A DNA stretch of 39,800 nt from Pseudomonadota bacterium (GTDB lineage: Bacteria; Pseudomonadota; Gammaproteobacteria; Burkholderiales; Rhodocyclaceae). This document shows, piece by piece, positions 27,330-34,291 of this stretch. Where the stretch lies: assembly GCA_022705135.1 (NCBI GenBank), contig JAKJFA010000016.1, forward strand, positions 359 through 40,158, read 5' to 3'. A program made the position numbers and the translations under genes. How positions within the stretch are numbered: position 1 is the first letter of the stretch; every line of letters starts with the position of its first letter. The notes under the pieces were generated by a model. That model was given only the letters and a program-made list of their open reading frames with translations, was not told the DNA's origin and did not search any database.

Positions 27330-28946
27330 TTACCTGCGGTAAAGGGTGAAGCGCTCCCGGCGCTCGCCGGGGCGGTAGCCTTGCCAGACCTGTTTCCAGT
27401 CTTCGCCCCGCGGGGGCTTGGCTTGTGGTCCGCTGCGGACGATGAGCCAGTCACACTTGCCCTGGGGCCGGTAGGCTTTGGCTTCAACTCCGGAAAAATA
27501 GGCAAGCGAGGCGCGTTGCGTATCTCCAAGACCGATTTCGGAGACGCAGCCATGCCTGGGGGGGAGTTGGCGGGCAATGGCTTCGGCTACGGGCCGGTAA
27601 CTGCGGCCATAGTCAAACCAGGGGAGCCAGAGCAGGGTGAGCAGCACCCAGAAGATGGTGATTCCCATCGCCCAATGTACCAGGCTGCGGTAGGGGGAGC
27701 GCGGCGTCGTTCGCATCATCCAGATCCACCAGAGGGTGCAGGCGATGCCGATGGCCACGGCCAGGATATTGATTTCCCCGCTAAATCCGGGGCGCAGGAC
27801 GACCGTGCGCTGCGCCAGTTTTTGTGGCCATCCCAGCGCCAGCGCTGACCAGCCGATCCAGGCGAGAACGGCGAAGAAACTGAAGGTCATCATGGCGAAC
27901 CAGTTGAGCGCGTTGGTGGCGCCGCGCCGCAGGCCAAGCGCGCCAGGGGTGGCGAGGAGCGCGATGGGTGGCAGGAGCAGCAGGGCGGGAATCTCCTGCG
28001 GCCGGTAGGTCAGCGTCAACATGGCGAGGGTGAGCGCGAACACGGCCAGCGGCAACGTGATTTCCGGGCTGTCCAGACGCTTGCGGCCGAGCCAGAGGGT
28101 CCAGCCGGCGATGAACAACGCCGGGAAGGCAAGGGCAGGCAAACGGCCAAGATAGCTGGCAAGGGCCCGGTACATGGGTGGGGGGGCGAAGAGTTGCGCC
28201 CATTCCGCTTGCAGCCAGTCGTGTAGGCGCTGGGGTTCGAGTGTGGCAAGCGCAATGGGCCAGGGCAGGGCCAACAGGGCGAACATCAGCCAGCCGAGCA
28301 GACAGGTGCGCCAGGCCGAACGTTCAGTCCGGGTCAGGAGGATAGCCAACGGTCCGGCGGCCATCAGCGGCACGGTGGGCGCGATGCCGGCGCCGAGCAG
28401 GCAGACAGCCAGCGAAACACCGTAAAACGTGGCTGCCAGTTGGGGCTTGCGGACGAAGACGGTGACGGCGGCCAGCGTTCCGCAATAAGCGGCGAGCGCT
28501 ACCAGCATGGGCTGGGCGTCGTGGGTGTGCTGGATGAGGCCAACGCAGCCGGCGAGCAGGAGGGGCGCGGCGGCGGCACGTTCCTTGCCGTACAGTTCTC
28601 GGCTGCCATAGTACAGCGCCGCCAGGGCGAGGCTCACCCAAAGGCCGCTGGCCAGCCGCATGGCGTCGTGCAGCGGCAGCACCCAGGAGAACAGTTTGCC
28701 GGTCAGGGCGGCGCTCCAGTAATAGAGCGGTGGCTGATTGAAGATGCGGCCGGCCAGTTCGGGCGTCAGCCAGTCGTGATGGGCCAGGATGTTCCAGGCC
28801 ACGCCGATGTGGATGGCGTCTTCGCCCTTCCATGGGTCGCGGCCGACGAGGCCGGCGATGACGTAAAAGGCGAGCATCCCCGCCAGCGCCTTGCCGGAGG
28901 GTGGGAGGGCCATTCCCCGGCGGAGCCGGGCGATGAGTTCGGTCAT
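27330..28946 (-). CDS. ArnT/PMT-like membrane glycosyltransferase
   Basis: The 538-residue polytopic protein has about a dozen hydrophobic segments and a soluble C-terminal domain of about 90 residues. The first periplasmic loop carries the GT-C acidic motif (GRDPWKGEDAIHIGVAWNIL, near residues 35-54), and FNQPPLYYWSAALTGKLF resembles the ArnT/PMT loop that follows. Such enzymes move a sugar from a polyprenyl phosphate to lipid A, protein or another acceptor on the periplasmic side. Acceptor and sugar cannot be read from the sequence. It begins just after the rpmE terminator and has little ribosome site, so expression may be low or depend on read-through. Confidence 0.88.
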   Translation of the reverse strand: MTELIARLRRGMALPPSGKALAGMLAFYVIAGLVGRDPWKGEDAIHIGVAWNILAHHDWLTPELAGRIFNQPPLYYWSAALTGKLFSWVLPLHDAMRLASGLWVSLALAALYYGSRELYGKERAAAAPLLLAGCVGLIQHTHDAQPMLVALAAYCGTLAAVTVFVRKPQLAATFYGVSLAVCLLGAGIAPTVPLMAAGPLAILLTRTERSAWRTCLLGWLMFALLALPWPIALATLEPQRLHDWLQAEWAQLFAPPPMYRALASYLGRLPALAFPALFIAGWTLWLGRKRLDSPEITLPLAVFALTLAMLTLTYRPQEIPALLLLPPIALLATPGALGLRRGATNALNWFAMMTFSFFAVLAWIGWSALALGWPQKLAQRTVVLRPGFSGEINILAVAIGIACTLWWIWMMRTTPRSPYRSLVHWAMGITIFWVLLTLLWLPWFDYGRSYRPVAEAIARQLPPRHGCVSEIGLGDTQRASLAYFSGVEAKAYRPQGKCDWLIVRSGPQAKPPRGEDWKQVWQGYRPGERRERFTLYRR

Positions 28947-28950
28947 AAAC

Positions 28951-28978
28951 CAAAAAGGCAGCCCGCTGGCTGCCTTTT
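28951..28978 (-). terminator. Intrinsic terminator of rpmE
   Basis: AAAAGGCAGCC (28953-28963) pairs with GGCTGCCTTTT (28968-28978) around a CGCT loop. On the minus strand the stem is followed by TTTTTGG. It lies 25 bases after the rpmE stop and a few bases before the ATG of the next gene. Confidence 0.88.
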
Positions 28979-29003
28979 CCTTGCGGTGGCGACGGTACGA
29001 GGC

Positions 29004-29219
29004 CTAGCCCGACTTGCGCAGGGCGCCGAATTTCTGGTTGAACTTCTCAACCCGGCCGGCGGTATCGACAATCTTTTGCTTGCCGGTGTAGAAGGGGTGG
29101 CAGGCCGAGCAGACTTCGATGTGCAAGGGCTTCTTCATGGTCGAGCGGGTAGTAAAGGTGTTGCCGCAGGAGCACGTCACCTGGACTTCAGCGTAATCGG
29201 GATGGATGGCGGACTTCAT
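29004..29219 (-). CDS. rpmE: 50S ribosomal protein L31, zinc-binding type
   Basis: The 71-residue protein has the zinc-binding cysteines Cys16, Cys18, Cys37 and Cys40 (CSC...CSAC) of the C+ form of L31. It begins [16 protein letters not shown] and shows [31 protein letters not shown] stretch with AGGATC precedes the ATG. It is a separate transcription unit with its own promoter and terminator. Confidence 0.98.
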   Translation of the reverse strand: MKSAIHPDYAEVQVTCSCGNTFTTRSTMKKPLHIEVCSACHPFYTGKQKIVDTAGRVEKFNQKFGALRKSG

Positions 29220-29273
29220 GGAGGATCCTTTCGTTCATGCGGCCGGCGGTATTGGCCGGCCTGAGAGGGCGCA

Positions 29274-29302
29274 ATTATCCCGGAAAAATCAGCGGGATGC
29301 AA
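29274..29302 (-). promoter_or_regulatory. Sigma-70 promoter of rpmE
   Basis: On the minus strand TTGCAT (29302-29297), a 17-base spacer and GATAAT (29279-29274) precede rpmE by about 55 bases. The spacing is ideal. Confidence 0.75.
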
Positions 29303-29321
29303 CGGAAGAAAAGTGGCTGTG

Positions 29322-29340
29322 ATTGAATTGACTATTCAAT
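29322..29340. promoter_or_regulatory. Inverted repeat upstream of the rpmE promoter
   Basis: ATTGAAT-TGACT-ATTCAAT is a perfect 7-bp dyad with a 5-base centre, 20 bases upstream of the rpmE -35. It could be an operator or an UP-like AT-rich element. Nothing in the sequence names its ligand. Confidence 0.35.
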
Positions 29341-29397
29341 AATGAGTGGCGAAAAGCCTGGTCCGGAACAGCGCGAGGGCGACGAGCAAGGCGACTA

Positions 29398-29811
29398 CTA
29401 CTTGCATCCCATTTGTTTGGCGGCGTCTTTGGCTACCTGCAATTGCTGGGAGGCAGAGTTAACGAAAATATGTTGTGCCTCTGCAAGGCCAGGGGCATGT
29501 TCCTGGTTCTTTGAGGCAAGCGCTGATTCAATAATGGCCCTATCTTCCTGAACCTGCTGAATCTTGCTTGAAATTACTGTGCAGAAGGTGTTCAAAGCGC
29601 TCTCGTCCAATCCAGAGCTGCGTTTGTATGAAAGAACGAGGAGTTCAATCTCCTTGGTTAGAAGATCAACGTTTCTGGCCCGTGCAATTGCGGAGGCTCG
29701 TTTATGGTAGTCAGCAAGATGCTGCTTAAAAAACAACTGTGCCGTGAAAAAACCGCATGCAAAAGCGATGGAAATGATAACCAGAACGACGAAAACTCTC
29801 TTGGCTGTCAT
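29398..29811 (-). CDS. Small membrane-anchored hypothetical protein
   Basis: The 137-residue protein (or 144 if it starts at ATG 29832) has one N-terminal membrane segment (RVFVVLVIISIAFACGFFTAQLFF). The rest is a helical soluble part, probably periplasmic, with heptad-like Leu/Ile spacing and two Cys (NTFCTVISS and the terminal MGCK). ATG 29811 has AAGG nine bases upstream, better than the site for 29832. Codon use is more AT-rich than its neighbours. It lies between rpmE and rho and interrupts the housekeeping order. I do not recognise the family. Confidence 0.7.
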   Translation of the reverse strand: MTAKRVFVVLVIISIAFACGFFTAQLFFKQHLADYHKRASAIARARNVDLLTKEIELLVLSYKRSSGLDESALNTFCTVISSKIQQVQEDRAIIESALASKNQEHAPGLAEAQHIFVNSASQQLQVAKDAAKQMGCK

Positions 29812-29857
29812 AACCTGTTGCCTTCTAGTCATTTATGAGCGGCATGACGGATATCGC

Positions 29858-31117
29858 TTAGCCGCGCCGCATGGCGTCGAAAAAGTCAGCATTGCTCTTG
29901 GTGGATTTGACCTTGTCGAGCAGGAATTCGACCGCAGCCAGATCATCCATCGGGTAGAGCAATTTGCGCAGCACCCACATTTTCTGCAGGACGTCGGGTT
30001 TCAATAGCAGTTCTTCACGGCGGGTGCCGGAACGATTGACATTAATCGACGGGTAAATCCGCTTTTCCGACATCTTGCGGTCGAGGTGGATTTCCATGTT
30101 GCCGGTGCCCTTGAATTCCTCGTAAATCACGTCGTCCATGCGCGATCCGGTTTCGATCAGTGCGGTGGCGATGATGGTCAGCGAACCGCCTTCCTCGATA
30201 TTGCGGGCGGCGCCAAAGAAGCGCTTGGGTTTTTGCAAGGCGTTGGCGTCGACGCCTCCGGTCAGCACCTTGCCGGAAGCGGGCTGTACGGTGTTGTAGG
30301 CCCGGGCGAGACGGGTGATGGAATCGAGCAGGATGACCACGTCTTTTTTGTGTTCGACCAGACGCCTGGCCTTCTCGATGACCATTTCGGCGACTGTGAC
30401 ATGGCGGGTGGCGGGTTCGTCGAAAGTGGAGGCGACGACTTCGCCGCGCACGGTGCGGGTCATTTCCGTGACTTCTTCCGGGCGTTCATCGATGAGCAGG
30501 ACGATGAGGACGACTTCCGGATGGTTACTGGTGATGGCGTGGGCGATGTGTTGCAGCATCACGGTCTTGCCTGATTTGGGCGGTGAGACGATGAGGCCGC
30601 GCTGACCGGCGCCGATCGGGGCGATCATGTCGATGACGCGGCTGGTGATGTTCTCCTCGGCCCGGATGTCGCGCTCCAGTTGCAGCATCCGGGTTGGATG
30701 CAGCGGCGTCAGGTTCTCGAACATGATCTTGTTCTTGGTCGCCTCGGGCGGCTCGCCGTTGATTCGTTCGAGCTTGGTCATGGCGACATAGCGTTCGCCT
30801 TCCTTCGGGACGCGGATCTCGCCCTCGATCGAATCGCCGGTGCGCAGATTGAAGCGCCGGATTTGCGACGGCGAAACGTAGATGTCGTCGGTGCCGGCCA
30901 AATAGGAACTGTCGGGCGAGCGCAGGAAGCCGAAGCCGTCGGGCAGGATTTCCAGGGTGCCATCGCCGAAAATGGCTTCTCCTTTTTTTGCTTCACTCTT
31001 CAACAGTGCAAAGAGCAGATCCTGCTTGCGCAGACGGTTGGCATTCTCGATGCCGGCTTCGGCCGCCATTTCAAGCAGGCGGCTGAGGTGGAGTGTTTTG
31101 AGTTCGGAAAGATGCAT
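29858..31117 (-). CDS. rho: Transcription termination factor Rho
   Basis: The 419-residue hexameric RNA helicase ends transcription at rut sites. The N-terminal helical and cold-shock-like RNA-binding domain includes [36 protein letters not shown]. The ATPase core has the Walker A PPKSGKT (179-185), [13 protein letters not shown] and [15 protein letters not shown]. The Q/R-loop region includes [14 protein letters not shown]. Length is typical. trxA lies upstream on the same strand, a conserved pairing. Confidence 0.98.
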   Translation of the reverse strand: MHLSELKTLHLSRLLEMAAEAGIENANRLRKQDLLFALLKSEAKKGEAIFGDGTLEILPDGFGFLRSPDSSYLAGTDDIYVSPSQIRRFNLRTGDSIEGEIRVPKEGERYVAMTKLERINGEPPEATKNKIMFENLTPLHPTRMLQLERDIRAEENITSRVIDMIAPIGAGQRGLIVSPPKSGKTVMLQHIAHAITSNHPEVVLIVLLIDERPEEVTEMTRTVRGEVVASTFDEPATRHVTVAEMVIEKARRLVEHKKDVVILLDSITRLARAYNTVQPASGKVLTGGVDANALQKPKRFFGAARNIEEGGSLTIIATALIETGSRMDDVIYEEFKGTGNMEIHLDRKMSEKRIYPSINVNRSGTRREELLLKPDVLQKMWVLRKLLYPMDDLAAVEFLLDKVKSTKSNADFFDAMRRG

Positions 31118-31241
31118 ATAAGCACACGGCGCCCTTGTCGTGGCCGATGGGCCGGGCGCGGTCTTTCAATGGATTGGAGGGGGGAGGGACACAGGCGCCT
31201 GAAGGGGCGCTTTCGTACTTCAGGTGCGCAGCATAGGGGGA

Positions 31242-31568
31242 TTAAAGGTTGCTGTCAATAAATGCGGCAAGTTGGGATTTGGACAGGGCACCGACACGTG
31301 TCGCTTCGACGTTGCCATTCTTGAAGATCATCAGGGTGGGAATGCCGCGAATGCCGAATTTCGCCGGCGTATTCTGGTTGTCGTCAATGTTGAGTTTGGC
31401 TACCTTGAGTCTGCCGGCGTATTCGACGGCGATTTCATCAAGGATGGGGGCGATCATTTTGCACGGACCACACCACTCGGCCCAGTAATCGACCAGGACG
31501 GCTTGGGGGGATTCCAAGACTTCCGCTTCGAAGCTGTCGTCGGTGACGTAGTGGATGTGTTCGCTCAT
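31242..31568 (-). CDS. trxA: Thioredoxin
   Basis: The 108-residue cytoplasmic disulfide reductase has the active site WCGPCK (Trp32, Cys33, Cys36) and the cis-Pro segment [12 protein letters not shown]. It ends LAAFIDSNL. It is upstream of rho by 124 bases, the standard trxA-rho order. It probably contributes electrons to ribonucleotide reductase, methionine sulfoxide reductase and similar enzymes. Confidence 0.98.
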   Translation of the reverse strand: MSEHIHYVTDDSFEAEVLESPQAVLVDYWAEWCGPCKMIAPILDEIAVEYAGRLKVAKLNIDDNQNTPAKFGIRGIPTLMIFKNGNVEATRVGALSKSQLAAFIDSNL

Positions 31569-31611
31569 GTGGGATCTTTCGTTGCGTTGGAAGAAGGCGC
31601 GGCCGCACGGA

Positions 31612-31639
31612 CGCGGCCCCCGCGTTGCGGAGGGCCGCG
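31612..31639 (-). terminator. GC-rich hairpin after the transporter fusion gene, no U-tract
   Basis: CGCGGCCC (31612-31619) and GGGCCGCG (31632-31639) form an 8-bp stem with a 12-base loop between the transporter fusion gene and trxA. No T-run follows on the minus strand, so it may stabilise a 3' end or pause polymerase rather than act as an intrinsic terminator. Confidence 0.4.
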
Positions 31640-31654
31640 CCGTTCGCGCTGAAA

Positions 31655-32551
31655 TTAGAACTTGAATTTGTTCATCTGGGCTTCGGTGTAGTAGTCCAGG
31701 CCCTGCGCCGTCAGATGCACACGCTTGGGAGCATCGGGATTTTTCTGGTAGCTCTCTTCATCTCTCGCTACATATCCCTTGTAATAAAGGTACTGGAAGT
31801 CAGAGACCAGTTCTTCCTTGCCACATTTCAGCGTGTCCATGACCAGGGTGGTTTCAGTAAATTCAAACCCATGCTTTTCCCAGAACTGGTAGAGGACATG
31901 CACGATTTGCTCGCGGATGTTCTGATGGCGTTTGACTGAGGCGAAGTCGTCCGACATATTTTCCTGTCCCGTGGTTTTGCTCAGGGGGGCAGGCCCCTGC
32001 GGGAAGAGGTTTCTGCCGACCATGCTATTGATGACCGCACCCGCCGCAGCCCACATGCACTGGATGGCGACCAGGACGAGCAGGATGCCGATGATGGTTG
32101 CCATTGGCTTGTGCAGGTCGTGGTTGAACAGGGCAAACAGGTTGGCGATGAAAATCAGGTTGAATTCGACCAGGACGAGGGCGAGGTTCCGGCTGACATA
32201 CAGGAAGCCGATGAGCAGGAACATCGACAGGGCGAGGAAGACGAGGTAAATGAAGCCCTTGGTGACCGGGTCGGCAGGCATTGCCGCAGAGGTGACCCAG
32301 GAATTGCACACCCAGAGCACGCCATAGACGGTAAAGGTCGTGGCGCCCAGGACGTTCTTGTTAATGAGGTCGACGACGCCAGCGTAAATCTGCAAGACGC
32401 CAGCGGTCAGCAGCATCCAGCGCCAGGCTTGGGGATCGGCGCCGCTGGTCCAGCCGAATTCGATCGGCGCCAATACCATGCAACCGATGGCCAAGCCAAT
32501 CAGGCCGATCGGTGTGGGGTTGCCAAAAAGTTCAGTCGTTTTTGCTTTCAT
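31655..32551 (-). CDS. SatP/YaaH-like transporter with C-terminal winged-helix-like extension
   Basis: This 298-residue frame starts at ATG 32551, with GGGAGG 5 bases upstream. Residues 1-185 are a six-span GPR1/FUN34/YaaH (acetate/succinate permease) domain. It begins with the family NPTPIGL motif and ends [10 protein letters not shown] short linker (about 186-199) leads to about 100 hydrophilic residues. These include [40 protein letters not shown] and [15 protein letters not shown], and their helix-helix-helix-hairpin layout resembles a winged helix. SatP of E. coli ends where this extension begins. Met199 has an AGGA five bases upstream (start at 31957), so the extension could also be made separately as a 100-residue protein. 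Winged-helix fold and substrate are inferences; the YaaH part is sure. Confidence 0.85.
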   Translation of the reverse strand: MKAKTTELFGNPTPIGLIGLAIGCMVLAPIEFGWTSGADPQAWRWMLLTAGVLQIYAGVVDLINKNVLGATTFTVYGVLWVCNSWVTSAAMPADPVTKGFIYLVFLALSMFLLIGFLYVSRNLALVLVEFNLIFIANLFALFNHDLHKPMATIIGILLVLVAIQCMWAAAGAVINSMVGRNLFPQGPAPLSKTTGQENMSDDFASVKRHQNIREQIVHVLYQFWEKHGFEFTETTLVMDTLKCGKEELVSDFQYLYYKGYVARDEESYQKNPDAPKRVHLTAQGLDYYTEAQMNKFKF

Positions 32552-32647
32552 AGATCCTCCCAGGAGACAAAGAAAACCAGCCGATACCAATGCCTCCATA
32601 CTATAACAACAACAAGAGGATGGGGAGTCCTCGCTGGTCAGCCAGAG

Positions 32648-32670
32648 AAAAAAGGGGGCCGCAGCCCCCT
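32648..32670 (-). terminator. Intrinsic terminator after satP
   Basis: AGGGGGC (32653-32659) pairs with GCCCCCT (32664-32670) around a 4-base loop. On the minus strand it is followed by TTTTTT. It separates satP from the downstream transporter fusion gene. Confidence 0.9.
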
Positions 32671-32688
32671 GGGATTGCTTCGGCGTGC

Positions 32689-33309
32689 TTAGATAGGCAG
32701 AAGCTCGCGGCCGAATTGTTCGTTCAGGATTTCGGCGATCGCCAGATAGAAGGCGCTGGCGCCGCAGAGGATGCCTTCCCAGCCGGCCAGTCTGCCGATC
32801 AGTTCGGAGCCGGTCCAGTTGTGCGCGGCCAGCAGGAAGAACAGGATGAAGAGCAGGAAGAAGATGATCTGCAGGACGCGGTTGGCCTTTAGCGTTCCGA
32901 TGAACATGAAGAAGGAGAACAGGCCCCAGATGAACAGGTACCAGCCCATGAAGCCGGCCGGAGTGGCCTCGGTCCAGCCCAGTTTGGGGAACACCCAGAT
33001 GCCGCACAGAGTCAGCCAGAAGAAACCGTAGGAAATGAAGGCGGTGGCGGCGAAGGTATTACCCTTGCGCGAGCCGAGAATGCCGGCGATGACTTGCGAA
33101 ATGCCGCCGTAAAAAATACCCATGGCGATGATCATGGCGCTGACCGGGTAGAACCCTGCGTTGTGGATGTTGAGCAGGATGGTCGTCATGCCGAAGCCCA
33201 GAAGCCCGATGGGCCCGAAGTTGGCCGAGGGGATATCCTTGGCGGTGTAAGGCCGGTTGATGACGGTGTAGGGCAGATTGGTCTGCTGCATCTCAGGTGC
33301 TTGAATCAT
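32689..33309 (-). CDS. satP: Acetate/succinate permease, SatP/YaaH family
   Basis: The 206-residue six-span inner-membrane transporter aligns along its length with E. coli SatP. It shows FGPIGLLGFGMTTILLNIHNAG, MGIFYGGISQVIAGI, KGNTFAATAFISYGFFWL, FMFIGTLKANRVLQ and the C-terminal CGASAFYLAIAEILNEQFGR. An N-terminal tail of about 28 residues precedes the NFGPIGL start of the fold. The ATG has CGGAGT upstream. A second YaaH-family gene lies just downstream beyond a terminator. Confidence 0.95.
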   Translation of the reverse strand: MIQAPEMQQTNLPYTVINRPYTAKDIPSANFGPIGLLGFGMTTILLNIHNAGFYPVSAMIIAMGIFYGGISQVIAGILGSRKGNTFAATAFISYGFFWLTLCGIWVFPKLGWTEATPAGFMGWYLFIWGLFSFFMFIGTLKANRVLQIIFFLLFILFFLLAAHNWTGSELIGRLAGWEGILCGASAFYLAIAEILNEQFGRELLPI

Positions 33310-33399
33310 GTTGTGTTACTCCGGTTGGTTGAAAAAACCTGAATGGTTTGGGCGCCTTTCCGGGCCGCCCCGGCCGATCTCTAAGCGTGTTCCCCTGGA

Positions 33400-33492
33400 T
33401 AGCAGGCTGTTGAGACCTTCGTCGCGCGTCGCGCATCTGTGCATTTTTCGTATCAAACGCAATCTCCCAGCGAGTTCTTCAACAGCCTGCTA
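33400..33492. repeat. 93-bp element with perfect 14-bp terminal inverted repeats (MITE-like)
   Basis: TAGCAGGCTGTTGA (33400-33413) and TCAACAGCCTGCTA (33479-33492) are exact inverted copies bounding 65 bases with no gene. Both outer ends are TA, which would fit a TA target duplication of the IS630/Tc1 kind (inference). The right end contains the TAG stop of the metallophosphoesterase gene. The 180-base gap between that gene and satP is otherwise empty apart from the satP ribosome site and presumed promoter. Confidence 0.75.
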
Positions 33493-34254
33493 GATGACAA
33501 ACACCAGGTTTTTGGAAAACGGATTGCCGGGCACGGTCTCGCCGGGATACCCCCGCTGGTGGCTGATGATGCGCGTCTTGCGGAGGTGAAAGTCGACGTT
33601 GTAATGGGTGTGGCCATGGATCCAGGCGTCGATCTGATGGTACTTGATGACATGATCGAGATTGCTGATGAAGGCTGAAGACATCATATCCTCGGCGTGC
33701 TTGGGGTCGTTGCAGAGGCTGGTTGGGGCGTGGTGGGTGACGACGACAGTCTTGCCCGGCCAGGGCTGGTCAAGCTCGCGTTGCAGCCATTTGCTCGATT
33801 GGTCGAAGAGCCAGAGGGTATCTTCGGGTTGCAGCGGTTCCTGATTGGGTTTGACGATGGACTGGTAGTCCGGCATGAGGCCGCGGGCGAGCTGCTTGCA
33901 GGCGCTGAAATTATCAGTGCCGAAGAGCTGGAAATCGGTCCACAAGGTGCAGCCGAGAAAGCGGGTCTGGCCATGAATGTAACGATTGCGTTCGAGGACA
34001 TGGACTCGGGTGCCCTGGGTCAGCAATTTGGCTTCGGTGATGAGCCCCGGAAAACTGTGCTGGTAGTGTTCGTGGTTGCCGAAGACGTAGAGCACCGGTT
34101 TTTCCAGTTGGTTCGCCTGGCGGATGGCCCAGTGCACTCCGTCCAGTCCTTCGCCGATGTCCCCCGCCAGGACGATGACCTCGGCCTCGGTTTTTGGAAT
34201 GTCGAACTCGGCCTGCGCTTCGAAGTGCAAATCGGAAAAAACCTGGATGTCCAT
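33490..34254 (-). CDS. Calcineurin-like metallophosphoesterase
   Basis: The 254-residue protein has the full set of dinuclear-metal motifs: FSDLHFE (Asp/His), LAGDIGEG, FGNHEHY, VVTHHAPTS and IHGHTHYNVD. The family includes phosphodiesterases, nucleotidases and phosphatases; the substrate cannot be told. No signal peptide, so cytoplasmic. The stop codon TAG is formed by the inverted-repeat element that follows, so the last residues may have been altered by its insertion. It starts 37 bases after the large Cache-PAS-CBS-DUF294 gene on the same strand, with a weak ribosome site, which suggests coupling. Confidence 0.9.
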   Translation of the reverse strand: MDIQVFSDLHFEAQAEFDIPKTEAEVIVLAGDIGEGLDGVHWAIRQANQLEKPVLYVFGNHEHYQHSFPGLITEAKLLTQGTRVHVLERNRYIHGQTRFLGCTLWTDFQLFGTDNFSACKQLARGLMPDYQSIVKPNQEPLQPEDTLWLFDQSSKWLQRELDQPWPGKTVVVTHHAPTSLCNDPKHAEDMMSSAFISNLDHVIKYHQIDAWIHGHTHYNVDFHLRKTRIISHQRGYPGETVPGNPFSKNLVFVI

Positions 34255-34291
34255 GAACGATGGGGCGACCGCCGGTTATTGTTGTTAACTC

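Noticed and set aside
31198-31224. 7-bp inverted repeat between trxA and rho as an intrinsic terminator
   Set aside because: The loop is long and no T-run follows, and trxA-rho read-through is common.
32552-33007. Upstream in-frame extension of the transporter fusion gene into satP
   Set aside because: Sequence there is the out-of-frame shadow of satP and crosses a strong terminator; ATG 32551 has an excellent ribosome site and matches the family start.
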